This document shows positions 10,760-21,968 of a stretch of 64,000 bases of DNA, in pieces. Numbering within the stretch: position 1 is the stretch's first letter; each line of letters opens with the position of its first letter. The DNA is from Dicyema japonicum. Lineage: Eukaryota > Dicyemida > Rhombozoa > Dicyemidae. The DNA is taken from contig RDEW01000026.1 of assembly GCA_011109175.1 (NCBI GenBank), forward strand, positions 823,695 through 887,694, written 5' to 3'. The notes beneath the pieces were generated by a model. It was given only the letters and a program-made list of their open reading frames with translations. It had not been told where the DNA came from and did no database searches. The translations under genes were made by a program, and so were the position numbers.

Positions 10760-12468
10760 CTAGTATCCATATTTATCATTAAGTGGATTATGTCCATCCC
10801 CGATTCATCTACAATAACCACAAGACATACTAGAAGGGGGAACCCACATTGCATAGTCAACATCCTTTGAATACGTGGGATATTCCTCAACAAACATTGA
10901 ATCACACAAACGAGGTTTCTTTCTTTTACAAATATTCTCATCATGTCCTTTATTAGGCACAGTATCCTCGGCAATAGAACTGATCACATTCCTCAAGGTT
11001 TTATCCAATTCTCCCTCTTTATTCTCACTTTCATCAGTCTTGGGCACATTAGTATCCAACACACCATTAGTAGTCTTAATATGGGAAAGTCTGTCAGTCT
11101 GAGTGATTGGTGGGGTACCAACAGGTCGTGCAATGTTGGCTAGTGATATAATACGTCTATGTTGGGCACGTAGATTAATCATATCAGCCTTGAACTTTAC
11201 TCTCATCCTCTTGTCGATTCCCCCCGCCTTGATCATGCTCATATAACCATCCAAGTCATCCCAACCAACAGATTCAGCATTTTCTACATATTATTAACTC
11301 CAAACCAGCTCTCTCCAACTCCCACTGTCTCTTTTCAATCTGTCCCTCAATCTCACCCAGTTGTCTCACCTACAATAACACTAACCACTACCAGACTCTC
11401 ATAGTTTTCACTCACCACAGGTTCCTTCCCTACTCTGTGCATTCTCTGAAGTCTCTTTCTCTCTATAGTCCCCGTTCTGTCATAAAATGTGTCATCATCA
11501 CTCTCATAGTAGTCATTGGCTGCCCAATCACGCTTTACTGACACGGATTCTACCATTAATAACCCAATTACTATGCTCTCCCAACAACCCACGTGCGTTG
11601 AGTAGTCTACAAGCCTCAATTGCACATTTAGTTATAGCTTCCTTCCGTTTTTCCTCATCCACCACCTCTGCTGTGACTGTTTGGTCATCCAACATCATTC
11701 TTGGATTTAAATAACCGCTCACTTTAGTTGACACGTGTACAGACCATATCCGTTGTCAGTTACCTTAAAATTGGGCATTTCCTCCCCAATTCTATCAAAG
11801 TACACCCTCAATGTCTTCCTCGGGTCTGACAAGAACACAGACTCATCCACAGCATCGTCATCCTCTGCTGCGTCCTCTCCTAACAGTTAACTCCACTAAT
11901 AACCAAATCCCCACGAACATGAAGTAGGATTATTAACTGACTCTTCCTTAGGAGACGCTTGCTTCTCCATTTCTGCTCTTCTATTATGAACAGCCCTCAT
12001 GTGCTTTATTTCGGTTATTGAGTGCATGTCCTCAGCCTCTTCAACAGGTCCCTGTAATATATAATGTATTTGTACTTGCAATATGAAAAGCCGTGTGCTT
12101 GTACCAAACTTTGCTAAATGCCCGACATTAAAGGGGGTATATTCTCTCACTGGGAGTCTCTCCTTGTTTATAAAGGTCCCATGAGTGCTGTCGAGGTCAT
12201 AAATGTGCCACCCAGCAGGAATCTCTGACCCGCGTGAAAATTGTAGAACGGCATGGTATCTGGATACTGAAGGGTTTTCCATTTTAACGCTACAAACGTC
12301 AGATCGACCAATTATCAGTTTGGAGATACCCTTTAGATTGACCTTCTCGACCAATGCTCCATTTCTGATGACTTCTATATAATAGTCCCGATCACAGACA
12401 CAAGTCCAATTAGGATCCTTATATACATATTTTAATTCATTGCTCCCATGTTCATTAGCAACCAACAT
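10760..12468 (-). CDS. SLC4A1AP: Kanadaptin, FHA-domain protein
   Basis: An eight-exon gene with seven introns: 12052-12075, 11880-11903, 11700-11722, 11550-11571, 11370-11391, 11284-11305 and 10809-10830 (22-24 nt each). The start is at 12468. The FHA domain occupies roughly residues 30-135, with GRSDVCSVKMENPSVSRYHA and STHGTFIN followed by TRLFILQ. Downstream blocks match kanadaptin: CSWGFGE, DPRKTLRVYFDRIGEEM, KRKEAITKCAIEACRLL, YYESDDDTFYDRTG, YESLV, and near the end DYAMWVPP. The conserved C-terminus LNDKYGY with a TAG stop (10,760-10,762) is present but one base out of frame, because a C run at 10,798-10,801 appears one base short. Kanadaptin is a largely nuclear FHA protein first described as binding anion exchanger AE1; its role is unsettled. 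The first intron (24 nt) has no stop, so its retention would add eight residues. Confidence 0.93.
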
Positions 12469-12479
12469 GGATTAATTTT

Positions 12480-13230
12480 AAATATATATTTTATATATTT
12501 ATTATTTGATCTTTAATTTTAAATTTAAACTTTTCTGGTCCTTTTATGCAGGCGAATCTGAGATGTCTGTTAAAGTGACTATTAAAGATTATTTTATACA
12601 TTAAGGAAAAGGAAGGCTGAAGTGGTGACTTATTTATATTGCGAGAAATGTCTGTGTGTTTGATGATGGATGAAAGCCCTTGTCTTCCTTTTCATGATCA
12701 TATACGAGGTGACTACTCCTGGAGTTTAAACAACGAGGCTAAAAATTCTCTCTCCATCACACCGTTTGTAACCAAATAACAGCTCATGTGTGATATACCG
12801 GGGGATAAGAAGCATCCGTGTCAGTATCTTAAACATGAGAGAATTATTTCTTTCGAGAATTGGGAATTTGGAAACTGCTCCTAAGAGCTTAAATTTTCCT
12901 GAAAAAAAACCTAAGCATAGACGGAATACAAGTATCCTGTTGGATTTCCCCCGTATTCAAAACATTGGAGAATTAGTAACAAGTCCTTTGTTCCTCTTCC
13001 AAGCAAGCGGCTCCTTTAAGTTCCCACTTTGAGGAGATAAAGACTTTAGGGGACAGCTAATCCAACCTATAAAGTTTATGTTGTTAAGTTATAATCACTT
13101 TTTACCTCGATGGTTTTCATCATAGATCTGATCGACTGCTAGAGATCACCTTGTTCTATTGACAGCGCTGAAGACCTCGAGAGTAATGGTTTTAATCGAA
13201 GACAGATTCCCTTATCGCTATTCGTGATGA
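12480..13230. other. No gene seen
   Basis: No recognisable domain on either strand. A plus-strand frame at 12,790-13,032 has no family resemblance I can see. Confidence 0.4.
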
Positions 13231-13239
13231 AGCGTGGTC

Positions 13240-13750
13240 AATGACTCCTTGTTATGAAGATGATGTCACGTTTGTGCAGTGGCTGTTTTTCATTGCTACA
13301 ACCTTCTGTTTTGATTTATGCGTATTATGAACATGAAAGAAGTCCTGATGCAATGCGTGAATATTTGGATTTCTCAGCAAGACTTGAAAAACCTTGCACG
13401 ATTAATTACAAACTCAAGAGCATATTTTGAGGAGAAAAATGAAATGGCGACTATTGTCGAACGAATTGTCGATGTTGTTCTCCTTGCAAGACAGAATATC
13501 GCGTTTCAAAGTTATAGAGACGAAGGAATTTAAAGTTGGAGAACAATAATTTATGAAACCAATTCTGGAAACTTTGGAGATTCCACTCCAGATGTATCAA
13601 TGAAAATCAAATTGCGCAGATATGTCCACATCAGCTGACTAAATTTCTACTTCAAGTAAATAAGTTGAATCTGTTCGCTACAAATATGTGCAGTTTCTCC
13701 ACGAGCAGGTGACTTACTGGAAAACATTTATGTCCCGGTCCGCCTCCGAG
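13240..13750 (+). mobile_element. hAT-type (DUF4371/ZMYM-like) transposase fragment, tentative
   Basis: The frame at 13,318-13,533 contains VLLARQNIAFQSYRDEG followed after a break by SGNFGD. This resembles the LLARQNLPFRGHRE...NPGNF block of DUF4371 hAT-like transposases, in wording and order. No catalytic region or termini are seen. This is a remnant at best. Confidence 0.4.
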
Positions 13751-13759
13751 TTCTACACA

Positions 13760-14640
13760 GCACCAAATACACCTGAATGATTTCTGGTAGCGTCCGCTCT
13801 TATCTATGACGTTCTTGCTAGCCACACGTTCTCTTCACTCAAAGGGACCGGAGGTGAATAAATTTTTAAGGTAAGTGAGGTACATATGATCCATAATTTT
13901 ATTATTCTTTCTATTACCCTAAAAAAAGAGGACTATTGAAGGGAAAGAGTATAATTGAAGAATGTTTAGGATAACAAGAGGATATAGTGACTAATCAATT
14001 AGTGAGTCCATATCGGAGTCACCGACACTGCCACGTTGATTCACGCGATCAAGATGTGATACGTGCAACAAAGAAAACCCAAGAACTCTTTGAAGAAATG
14101 CAAAACTGGCTAAAACACCACGTGCTGAATAAATTCTAAATTGTATTGAGAAATGACGAGTATGGGTAATGAAATATGGAGATTGTCTGTAAAATGATGA
14201 ATACAGGCATTATCAAAAATGTCGGGTCTTCAATTTTCTCTTCATAACAAAGATTTTTTAAGGATTCCAGAAAAAATAGTCATTGATGCAAATTCTGGTT
14301 CTGATGGCCCGTACAGGAATCTAGGTAGAGGATCCTGAAATAATTCTTCTTCATATTTGTCTTTAGGATATTGAAGATCCGACCTCATTATACTTTTAAG
14401 ATGTTCTTATCCCAATGTTAATGATTAGTGACACTAATGGTGGAGAAAGTGATGCTATTGGTCTGGAAACCTATTTTATTAATCAAATCCTTACTGGATA
14501 GGACCACCAACGATTCCTAGAGACTTGTGGGAGCCCTTAACACTCTCAGGTGAACGTTTGATGGCAACCAGCACCTAAATGTTAGTAAATCGGGATACAA
14601 ACTAATACTCTCTAAACATGATATCACCACCCCGAATTCT
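13760..14640. other. No gene seen
   Basis: AT-rich with only short frames. Nothing recognisable. Confidence 0.4.
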
Positions 14641-14648
14641 TTGAGATG

Positions 14649-14990
14649 TCAAATCATGTGAAAGAATGCATTTCTAAATTTTAGGCAGAATAAACTCTTT
14701 CTATAACGGAAAACGCTCTTTTTTGGGTTGCCGCAATTCTCTGGGCATTCGTCCAAGAAATTGAGGGGGCCCATGATGCACATGCAAATGATATGCATGG
14801 CTCGACGTACTGGCTGTATAGTGATTTCAGAACGGGATGACTTCCGATCTTCCATAAACCAGAGATCCCCTCAAGAACATAATGATGATGTTTCTTTATA
14901 TTTTCGTAAGACCATGCACATTGAATAACACTACAGGCTTCCGCTTCAAAAAAATGGCAAGTAGGTCCGTCCTCTTTCATTTTCGTTGCA
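14649..14990 (-). mobile_element. Jockey/CR1-like LINE fragment (RT C-terminal)
   Basis: The minus-strand frame 14,681-14,980 reads GLWKIGSHPVLKSLYSQYVE and CASWAPS...TNAQRIAATQKR, the same block as the LINE at 8.9-9.1 kb (LWKIRHHPILKTLYSQYIEP). A truncated fragment. Confidence 0.75.
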
Positions 14991-15780
14991 TGTCCTACCT
15001 TTTCGGAAAATCACTTCATTCTTTAGCAGATGAGTTTCATAATGTAATCTTCAATAGTGGATTTGGTAAGGGAGAAGGTAGGAAGATCCCTTTCAACAAC
15101 TGTGTCGTTCCTAAAGGACTCATCACCTTACGGGTGGGATCTGTTTGACGATAATTGACCATCGCCGAAAACACAATCTTGCTGATTCGAAACCCAAGAC
15201 TTTCAGATTCAATGTCATCAGGCGTCACGTTGAGCTAAAAGGCCGAGAGCATGTTTTAGTGTACAACTAATAAGTATACCGTAGGATTTACTACACTAGT
15301 CCGCCTGGAGGTGTTTCGAATGGGGGTTGCATGGCTACTCAGCATCATGAGTTCTCTAGCTGCTCTTGGTACATGCAGATTGATAAATCAAAAAGAATCC
15401 TAATTTTTGTTGGAGTTCAAGTGGGAGAATACCTTAACCCATGAAGTTAGGTGAACGATAATGTTCCACTTACCCATAGGACCCCTTAAAATCAATTTTA
15501 TAAGATTTAAAAAAGATGACTTTTTTACATAAAGATGTCGTTTCGCTAAAATCTCGTGATGTTTATCGATGAACTTATCCAAAACCTGAAAAAATTAATG
15601 GAGGCCATTTTGAATGGACAAGCAATTCAGAAGCACCTCTCGAATCCCCAATATTAGGACTTTTTAAAAGTGATGGAATTGAACCCTTCCAAACGCAAAA
15701 TAGAGAACCACTTGTCGTTGTTTACAAACAATATGCGCACAACACTCAATCATGCCTCTCATTCTTGAGAATTTATAACC
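14990..15780. other. No gene seen
   Basis: Mixed DNA between a LINE fragment and the duplicated lectin block. A minus frame at 15,037-15,228 is not recognisable. Confidence 0.4.
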
Positions 15781-16740
15781 AGGATCAGGTGATCCGTATG
15801 AAACCTATAGATCAATAATTTAGTGTGTTCTGACATAATTTTTTTGTGCTATTTATTGTCAATAAAATAAAAATTAAGATGTTATCAAGGATTTATTAGT
15901 TAATTACCCATAAATTATAATTATTGATTAGTAGGGGGAACTAAGTTTAATATCCCTCATACATTATGTCAATCTTAAATTTTTATAAACTGAGTAAAAT
16001 ACCAACGACAGAACGACTAAACTGGAAAAAAAATTCCACAAAAATTTTGACCACCTAAATATTAATATTAAAAACCTTTTTAAATTATTTTTACTTCTGC
16101 TGAGCTCAGTAACAGATGTAGACTTTGATATATTTAAAATATCTGATTTAAAATAAAGAATGTCTTCCAGCATCCTGACTACTATCTCCTGATCTTTAAT
16201 AATTGACAAAGAAACTAGACTCACATAATCCGAAATGAACGGCATGTGAAATGGAAAATATCTCCCCATAGACCGCTACAAAGGTCAATGACTGCTACAT
16301 AAGGGGTTTCAGAGTTTAGCACCTTACTTCTATTCTCGTTAGATTCCCAATTATGATATTCCATTCAAACGGGAACTTTAATAAATCCGTTTTCGGATAT
16401 AATTCCTGAGTTTTATATTTATAGAAATTACAGGAATAATGGTATCTGCAACTAAAAAATATATCAAATTCTTTTCGCACGCAACAAACATCTCCATATG
16501 GTAATCTCGAACTCGCATTTCTCTAGAACAGGGATCTACAAAATTCCGTATGTTTTATCGGGATTATATCGGTTGCACGTCTATAATAAGGCTTAATGAT
16601 AATTAAAACTCCTAACCATAGCAGATCCATTAAATAAAACATATTCACCATTTAATATTCGTCCGTCTATCCAGAAACATTTGTTTAGTAGAGCTATTTT
16701 AATAATTCTAAAACCACACAAGATAAAAAACTCTATAATA
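15780..16740 (-). pseudogene. Lectin-domain membrane protein copy B, internally deleted
   Basis: This block is close to copy A (4,590-6,230). The reading order on the minus strand is FWIDGRILNGEYVLFNGSAM near 16,630, then a jump near 16,435 that removes about 220 bp equivalent to the first half of CTLD2. Next come YHNWESN and DLCSGLWGDI near 16,270-16,360, then a single stalk unit (DILNISKSTSVTELSRSKNN) and the membrane segment FFSSLVVLSLVFYSVYKN, ending at 15,964. The signal-peptide end is truncated at about 16,740. The deletion, frameshifts and missing 5' end make it a pseudogene. It is useful as evidence that the ancestral stalk was short. Confidence 0.8.
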
Positions 16741-17029
16741 TATTTACTAGTGACTCAGAACATCTTTTTTTGGCCGGAAATCAGTTTATTTTGAGGAGCC
16801 TACGTTAGACACGAGAAGAAACCAACCCTTTTCTTGGGATTAAACTATGATTCCTTTAGGCGTACGTAACGGATGCGAAGCGCAAAGAACCAAAATAATC
16901 CGTGTTGGGATTAAAGCTGGACATCACTGATGCCTTCAATTTGTTATAAAGAGATCGTATCATTGATGTGTGCAGAAAGCGATCACCTGAGCTCATTCCC
17001 ATTGTCAATCTTTAATACGGATCAAATTC

Positions 17030-19520
17030 CTTTCAGGACAACGAGGGCAATCCCTTCGCATCGACTGTTTTCCCGCATCGGCATCGGTGCTCCTTGCAAA
17101 CGTCTAGTCCCAGCCTTTGTCCGATTCCAATTCTCAAAGAATCGTCGTCCAAAAAGGTCCCGATGTTTGGGCAAGGTATTGCACCAAGCCATGCTCCACT
17201 CCCTCTACTTGAAGCTGACACCAAACAAGCCAGACGATGTTGATTTGCTTCTTTTTTAAGGTCTTCCAAAATTTTGGAGCAGACAATGTTATCCCAATTA
17301 CTTTGCTTTGTTGTGTCTTCGGGGATTTTGAGTCCGGACCCGTTCCATTTCTGACAAGCTTCGTCAAATGACTCATTCCAGCGAAGTCCAATAGTGTTAT
17401 GAAGGACTTGCCGTGTCAAATGGCTGCAGCTTGAGAGAGACGATAGGTATGCCGGGTACGCAACCTCCAGCGCCGATCTCATTCCGACACCCCCAAATCC
17501 AGAGGGAAGCTTACATTGTTTCCAACCAAGTTCGTCGAAGCGGACGTTAATTATTGACTCGACTGTTTGCTTGAGAGATTTGTCTATCGAAAGTAGACTG
17601 TCGTATTGTTCGTAGCAGGGTGAACATTGGAGTAGTTATAAAAGCTTGGGTAGTCCGATGTTGTTTCTCATCAGGAAGAAGGATGTGAGAGAGTCGAGAC
17701 ATGACAATCTTTTAGCAAGGCGTGATAGTTCTTTATTTTTGGAAAGTAGATCTTGAGTTCTTTTCGCTGAGTGGACATCCGAGGAAATATAATTTATCAA
17801 CTGGCACAGTCGGGATCCCAGGAAGCAGTTCGTTAAAAGACTCCTTGATAGAGAGAAAGTCGGTGTTTGGGTATGAGACATTAATTAGCTCTGATTTGTT
17901 AATATTGATGTCCAATTCCAAGTGTTTTAAAACGGGTAACGCTTGAAGTAATGAATTGTATGTTTCTTTGAATGATCCTCTAATTGTCGCATCGTCGAAG
18001 TACCAGAGATTTAGCTGTGCATCAATTGACTCACAACACCATCAATTGTCAGGGCAAATAAGAGAGGTCCGAGCGGATCTCCTTGTTGGACACCCATTTT
18101 TGATTTAATAATTTCACTTTCAAAAACCAGAGACGTATCTTCCCCATAGGATAAATTGACAAGAGGGAAAAGCTTTGGAGCCCTCTTCCAACACGTTTTC
18201 ATAATTTTATCTCTTCTGAGAGAATTGAAGGCATTCGTTATGTCCAACTTGATTCCAATGCATTCATTTGTAATATTTTTCTGTGTGAAGAAACGCCTTG
18301 CTGCATGAACCGCAGCCTCACATCCGTTCTGGATACTAACACCCATTTGTTTAGGAAAGAACTCCTCTCCAAGTTGTCGGCTCACCAGGGTCGATGCTAC
18401 TTTTGCTGCAAGTCTTCTAAAATAGTTCCCGACCGCAATGGGGCGGATTCCTCCGTTGGGTTTTTTGAAAGCAAGTAGCCTTGCGGAGAAGAGCAATTCT
18501 CTGGCATATTTTGGGATGTCGCCATTAACCATTTTTCTGATTAGGTCCGTAATTGATTTGACAAGACAGCGTCCAGCTTCCGAGGTGTAAGTGGACGTAA
18601 GGTCCTTAATATGGCCAGGACGTAACCCTTCCAAGCCTCTACCGCTGCTAGCGGCGAAGGAAGTTATTCCGCGGCGCACTTCGGATTCTGTAATGATGAT
18701 CTCTGAATTCCTTCAGGATTCAAAAACTTTTCATAGTCAGTCGGTGCATCTGGTGCTTTAGTATTAAGGTATTTAGGACCTCTGGGGTACAAGACAATAC
18801 TGTGTCATCGGACGTGATAACCCGTAAGGCTGCCCGCACGTCGCCCTCCAGAAGTTTCCGGTTTACTCTCTCCTTTAGTTTGTTGGAAGCATCTTTGATG
18901 AATGCTCCTCTGGTTTCTACCTCATTGACATTAAGTGGATGTTCAAGTATTGCGTGTATGACAGCTAAAATTCATTATGTTTCAGTTTCCCGGATAAGTT
19001 GAGTCGGGAGTTTGTTTCTTTATTATTGTCCTCAGATTCCTTTGTAGGTATTCCGAGTGCGACAGGTGCAAAGCATATAAGTTTTAGCCAGGATTCCCAA
19101 CTGTCAGAGGATAGTGCGTGATCAATGGCATCTGAAAGACACGTTGCTGCGGCAATTCGTACTCCTTTAGGGATTTTTACTGGGATCTTCATGGCTTTCC
19201 TGAGGTTCGAGATCTTCAAGAGAGTATGGTCTGTATGTGGCAGTGTAAAGTTTGGCTGAGTTATTTTTTCCCGCCTGTGGGCCTCCATTCAAATACAAGA
19301 GGGGCACAGCCAACTCGACAGCGTCTCGGCGCAAGCTTTACTATTTTTATGCAGCTCAGATGGACGAATGATTCACATTGCGTGCATTTAATCCCATATT
19401 TCCTGATATTCGATTGTCCACATAAAAAACATACCTGATTTGTCCGTACTGGCTTTATTCCTCGTACTTTGTCTTCTTTTCGTTCTTTATTTTCCATGAG
19501 ATTTTTGTTGATCACACCAC
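17030..19520 (-). mobile_element. R2-like (RLE-type) LINE with PHD-type finger, 3'-truncated
   Basis: Read on the minus strand, the N-terminus (19,515-19,261) has a PHD-like zinc finger, CFLCGQ...KCTQCESFVHLSC. A linker follows (19,288-18,965). The RT domain is at 18,679-18,011: GLEGLRPGHIKDL, GIRPIAVGNYFRRL, IKLDITNAFNSLRR and GVQQGDPLGPLLFALTIDG. The C-terminal part (17,482-17,033) reads WLGAIPCPNIGTFLDDDSLRI, then CRCGKTVDAKGL, the start of the zinc knuckle. Sequence after that is missing, but the related copies at 29.6 and 52.3 kb carry the RPDG...D part of the restriction-like endonuclease. Frames are interrupted, so this copy is dead. Confidence 0.85.
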
Positions 19521-19689
19521 TTAATAAACGTGAACTTTCGAATTTTTTCTTTCCTATTTAAAGTAGTCTCAATCCGTTGATTAATCCATGATGAGTGGGA
19601 CGTTTAGCGTTGCAGCAATGTAAGCGTAGTTGAAATTACAAATGAATTTAAGATGATGAATTGGTTATTCAGGTTCGACAACATACAGG

Positions 19690-19990
19690 AACTCTTCATA
19701 TTTTTTTTACATTTCTCCACCGTTTTTTGCGACGAATAATGTATTCACAGCACTCCCGATGATATTTGTAGAAGGAATAGAGTCAATACACATCGGTCCT
19801 ACACCATTGGCTTTTTTTAGCATAATTCCGTTGCTTTCAGTTTTTCTGACCAGGCCGACGGCCATCATGGATGGGTATTTAGCATACTTTTTACGACATC
19901 ATTCAGTGAATCACCCAGCGCTTCTAAGGTAGGAAAGAGTGTGGTATCCACAGAGCATTTATTAATTCCACTATCCACCATGTCATTTCC
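19690..19990 (-). CDS. Unrecognised broken reading frame
   Basis: The minus strand reads MVDSGINKCSVDTTLFPTLE, continues DSLNDVVKSML, then shifts by one base into MMAVGLVRKTESNGIMLKKA, NGVGPMCIDSIPSTNII and VAKNGGEM. The text is protein-like but I do not recognise a family. It lies between the R2-like element and a pogo-like element and could belong to a degraded transposon. One frameshift near 19,875. Confidence 0.3.
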
Positions 19991-20035
19991 GTATAAATTA
20001 CTCTCCCTTTTGGAAATTATTCAAAGACAATTGAT

Positions 20036-20809
20036 TACCGTATATGCCGGTGTATAAGTCGACTCCCTACTATTTACTTAGCAACCCTGTGATATTACGC
20101 GCCGAGAGAGACAAACAACAATGAACATTCTTAGAAAGTGATTTATTTTTAGTTAAGAAACAATAAATTAGAATAATAAGTGCTTACATAGAGTTCAAAA
20201 TCCGTCTTAATCGTCACTATTTCCAAAAAGATCGTTCCATTGAGAGTTATCTTTACCTCTTTAGTTCAGCAAGTTTAGTTCATTGTCGTAGCACAAGGTC
20301 ATTTCTCTTTAAAAATCGTGAACACCAACTTATAGTTCCTTTGAAATCGATAATCTTGCTTTGTTTGGCACAACCCAAAGCCCGCAGACGAATCATATTT
20401 CTTGTGACGACAAACCCACACTTTCGTTGCTCCTCGACCCAGCATACAAGTTCTCGTTCAAGTGCTGGCCACTGGCAGCTTTTCCCTCTATTAGCACATT
20501 TGTTTCTTGGCATCACTGCTAGCTTTGTTGCATTGCGTTTCCAATCTCTGACTAGTTTCTCATTTACGCCAAACTTTCTAGAGGCAAAGTTGACAACTTG
20601 CAGTTTGAACTTGGCAGAGAATTTAATTCGTTTAGACATGGTAATGATTGAATGTTTACGTAGTTATCATTTTATACCATTCACTTCTAAAATTAGATTG
20701 ATCTTTGCAAGAATTTTTTGTAAAGAGTGTAGTAATCACATTTGAAGCGATGAATACAAAGTTGAATTTCATTACTCCTCGGTTGACTTATACAATGGCA
20801 AAAACGGTA
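20036..20809 (-). mobile_element. Pogo/Tigger-like DNA transposon, internally deleted
   Basis: Imperfect terminal inverted repeats of about 30 bp: the left end starts CCGTATATGCCGGTGTATAA (20,038) and the complement of the right end starts CCGTTTTTGCCATTGTATAA (20,807). Both are flanked by TA (20,036-20,037 and 20,808-20,809), the expected target duplication. Inside, a minus frame (20,639-20,280) encodes the DNA-binding N-terminus: MSKRIKFSAKFKLQVVNFA, an HTH region, and WCSRFLKRNDLVLRQ of a CENP-B-type HTH. An acidic C-terminal-like tail (QWNDLFGNSDD) follows directly. The DDE catalytic core is missing, so this is a non-autonomous deletion derivative. Confidence 0.85.
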
Positions 20810-20914
20810 GTACTAAAATCCATACACTCAATCCCATAAATGTTTACCCAATTCCCATAAATGATGTCCAAGTTATATATATTATACTAATAAATAATTT
20901 AGGAAAAAAGTATT

Positions 20915-21943
20915 TTATTCAATTAATCTGTTATTAATTCCATTTACCCTTTCCCAAAAACTGTTGTAATATGAGGACAAATTCTCGGTTTCGAGACCAC
21001 TCATAACAAATCCGATATTTGTCAGCAATTCTCCTCTTACAGTTGCTCTTGGTCTAATTACATTTAGGCAAGATTTAACACAAGAAAAAAAGTTTTCAAT
21101 TGAGTTCAGGTCAGGTGAATAAGGGGGTAAATAAACATTTGTAACACTTTTCCAATAAAGAAATCTTTAATTTCATCACATTGATGAAATCTAACATTAT
21201 CCATCACACAAAACGAGAATTTGTAAATATCCCTTTTCATCACATGATTTAGAAAAGTTAAAATGATTCCCGATTAAAAAGACCCCTCGAATATCATATT
21301 ATGCTCATTTCCATTTATGGAAATAACCGAACACATTGAGATGTTTCTCCCTTTGGACTTAGGCTGGTATAAAACTGCTTCAGTATTAATTGGAGAATAC
21401 CCATAATTAATTGATGATGCAAATTAAACCCGGTTTCATCCAAAAATAATAACGGTCGATTTCTAAACCCTAACATTCTTGATGAAAATACTCCCTTTTC
21501 TGCCAAATTTTCTGTACTCAATCTAACTTCGGACCTTTTCTTGAGTCTTTTTCTTGTGATGCAGGCCTCCTTTAAATCTCTTAAAATTTGAGACTTAGAA
21601 AGATTCACTAAAGTTTTTCTTGAAGACCAACTTGTGTCAGCGAGTTGTCATTTCCAAAAATAGATCTCATTTCGACATTCAACATTTCTTTATCTTTCTT
21701 TTTTCGGCCTACTGTCTTGTAAAGATCACCGAAAGTAGGATCCTCGAGTTCACAGCTTTCGATCTTTTGTATACACCTGTTCAAACTCTTTTTACTGATC
21801 GAGGTGATCTCAATCAACTCTTCTTTTGTTTTAACTTTGTAAAGTCTTTTAATTTGATTAAATAGACTTTCGTTCATAAAAACCTTGCGACTTGTCATAT
21901 CTGTATTAGTGTAAGAAATTTTAATTATTAAATAAAAATCCAC
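20915..21943 (-). pseudogene. IS630/Tc1-mariner-type transposase, frameshifted
   Basis: On the minus strand: an N-terminal HTH region (21,898-21,608), then RNRPLLFLDETGFNLH (first Asp), FSFCVMDNVRFHQCDEI (second Asp), and PPYSPDLNSIENFFSCVKSC (Glu), in order. These are the DDE blocks of the IS630/Tc1 superfamily. The stop is near 20,915. At least two or three frameshifts separate the blocks. No inverted repeats were found by eye. The 3' end abuts the MED13 stop within about 30 bp. Confidence 0.85.
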
Positions 21944-21968
21944 TATAAAGATAAATAAAATATAAAAA

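Noticed and set aside
12100-12300. NIPP1/PPP1R8 FHA protein
   Set aside because: The text after the FHA domain (CSWGFG, DPRK block, SDDDTFYDRTG) is specific to kanadaptin.
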